Below are positions 5,488 through 5,847 of a DNA stretch of 5,847 bases, one piece after another (position 1 is the stretch's first letter; each line of letters starts with the position of its first letter). The stretch comes from Candidatus Izemoplasma sp. (lineage in GTDB: Bacteria > Bacillota_I > Bacilli_A > Izemoplasmatales > Izemoplasmataceae). Position numbers and translations under genes: made by a program. A model generated the notes under the pieces. That model was not told the DNA's origin and did not search any database. It was given only the letters and a program-made list of their open reading frames with translations. The DNA lies in NCBI GenBank assembly GCA_021736285.1, contig JAIPGE010000094.1, positions 1 through 5,847 of the forward strand, written 5' to 3'.

Positions 5488-5847
5488 TGGCTTCACCTAT
5501 CATAAACCACGTTTTAGCAGTTGTAATTTTGACATCAACAATATGACCAATCAGTGCTTTATTTCCTTTAAAATTAACGAGTTTATTATTTTCTGTATAA
5601 CCCGCTAGAACGCTGTCATCATTTTTTGACGTCCCTTCAACAAGCACTTTTATAATCTCACCTTCAAAACGTTTTGTACCTGTTAAATACCCCTCATTAA
5701 TAAAATCATTCAATTCTTGTAACCGTGCTTTTTTCTCTTTCATTGAAACATTGTCCTCATATTTTGCGGATGCTGTCCCATCTCGTTTGGAATACACAAA
5801 GGTAAACGCCCCTTCAAACCGACATTGTTTCACTAAATCCAATCGCC
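5474..5847 (-). CDS. miaB: tRNA-2-methylthio-N6-dimethylallyladenosine synthase MiaB, C-terminal part
   Basis: The last 123 residues of MiaB, a radical-SAM [4Fe-4S] enzyme that adds the 2-methylthio group to i6A37 next to the anticodon of tRNAs reading UNN codons. Visible are the end of the radical-SAM domain (GAFTFVYSKRDGT, the family's F-x-YS-x-R-x-GT pattern), the linker MKEKKARLQELND, and a C-terminal TRAM domain covering about the last 65 residues (EGEIIKVLVEGTSKND, LAGYTENNKLVNFKG and IGHIVDVKITTAKTW). The two Fe-S cysteine motifs are upstream of the window. The LVEG-SKN and AKTW features favour MiaB over MtaB or RimO. The reading frame is open to the right edge, so the 5' end is missing. 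The gene ends in TGA at 5474-5476, followed by another in-frame TGA, and overlaps the ricA-like start. Confidence 0.95.
   Translation of the reverse strand, partial: RLDLVKQCRFEGAFTFVYSKRDGTASAKYEDNVSMKEKKARLQELNDFINEGYLTGTKRFEGEIIKVLVEGTSKNDDSVLAGYTENNKLVNFKGNKALIGHIVDVKITTAKTWFMIGEAIDKT
5493..5498 (-). promoter_or_regulatory. Ribosome binding site of the ricA-like gene, inside miaB
   Basis: AGGTGA on the minus strand is 5 nt ahead of the TTG at 5487, the same arrangement as at the mutS start (AGGTGA, 5 nt, start codon). It lies within the last codons of miaB and favours the TTG over the upstream GTG. Confidence 0.6.

Noticed and set aside
1..5847. A new defence, mobile or otherwise undescribed multi-gene system
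   Set aside because: Apart from the one unrecognised membrane-anchored protein, all genes are core functions in a known order. No transposase, integrase, toxin-antitoxin pair, CRISPR repeats or reverse transcriptase was seen.

Overview
The window is AT-rich, densely coding bacterial DNA. Gene content, strong Shine-Dalgarno (SD) sites and the order miaB - ricA/ymcA - (one gene) - mutS point to a low-GC Gram-positive lineage: Bacillota, or a standard-code relative of the mollicutes such as an Acholeplasma- or Izemoplasma-like organism. The standard code is supported by miaB ending at a TGA followed directly by a second in-frame TGA, while the Trp codons checked in mutS and miaB are TGG. This argues against the TGA=Trp code of Mycoplasma and Spiroplasma. 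The exact taxon cannot be fixed from this window.

Layout. (1) 1-556, minus: the N-terminal ~185 codons of an ABC-transporter ATPase, which runs off the left edge. (2) 557-690: a divergent intergenic region with candidate promoters for both sides. (3) 691-1125, plus: a UPF0178 (YaiI/YqxD) protein. (4) 1186-1449, plus: rpsT (ribosomal protein S20), with its own good promoter and a strong intrinsic terminator. (5) 1450-1520: a convergent intergenic region holding a terminator that should work both ways, plus a perfect 22-bp palindrome that overlaps the mutS stop codon. (6) 1521-5847, minus, transcribed right to left: the C-terminal part of miaB, a short RicA/YmcA-like protein overlapping it, a hairpin and a promoter, an unrecognised 329-aa protein with a C-terminal membrane anchor and HeH/SAP-like repeats, and mutS.

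How the genes relate. As I recall it, Bacillus subtilis has the order miaB(ymcB)-ricA(ymcA)-cotE-mutS-mutL. Here the spore-coat gene cotE is absent and its slot holds the unrecognised membrane-anchored protein. mutL does not follow mutS. A hairpin and a near-consensus promoter after ricA suggest that the unknown gene and mutS form their own transcription unit, separable from tRNA modification (MiaB) and mRNA processing (RicA).

Most of the window is ordinary core-genome content. The one gene worth a second look is the HeH-repeat tail-anchored protein at 4085-5074. I saw no tRNA, rRNA, CRISPR array, insertion sequence, phage gene or attachment site. No gene-free stretch exceeds 300 bases; the longest is the 134-base divergent region.
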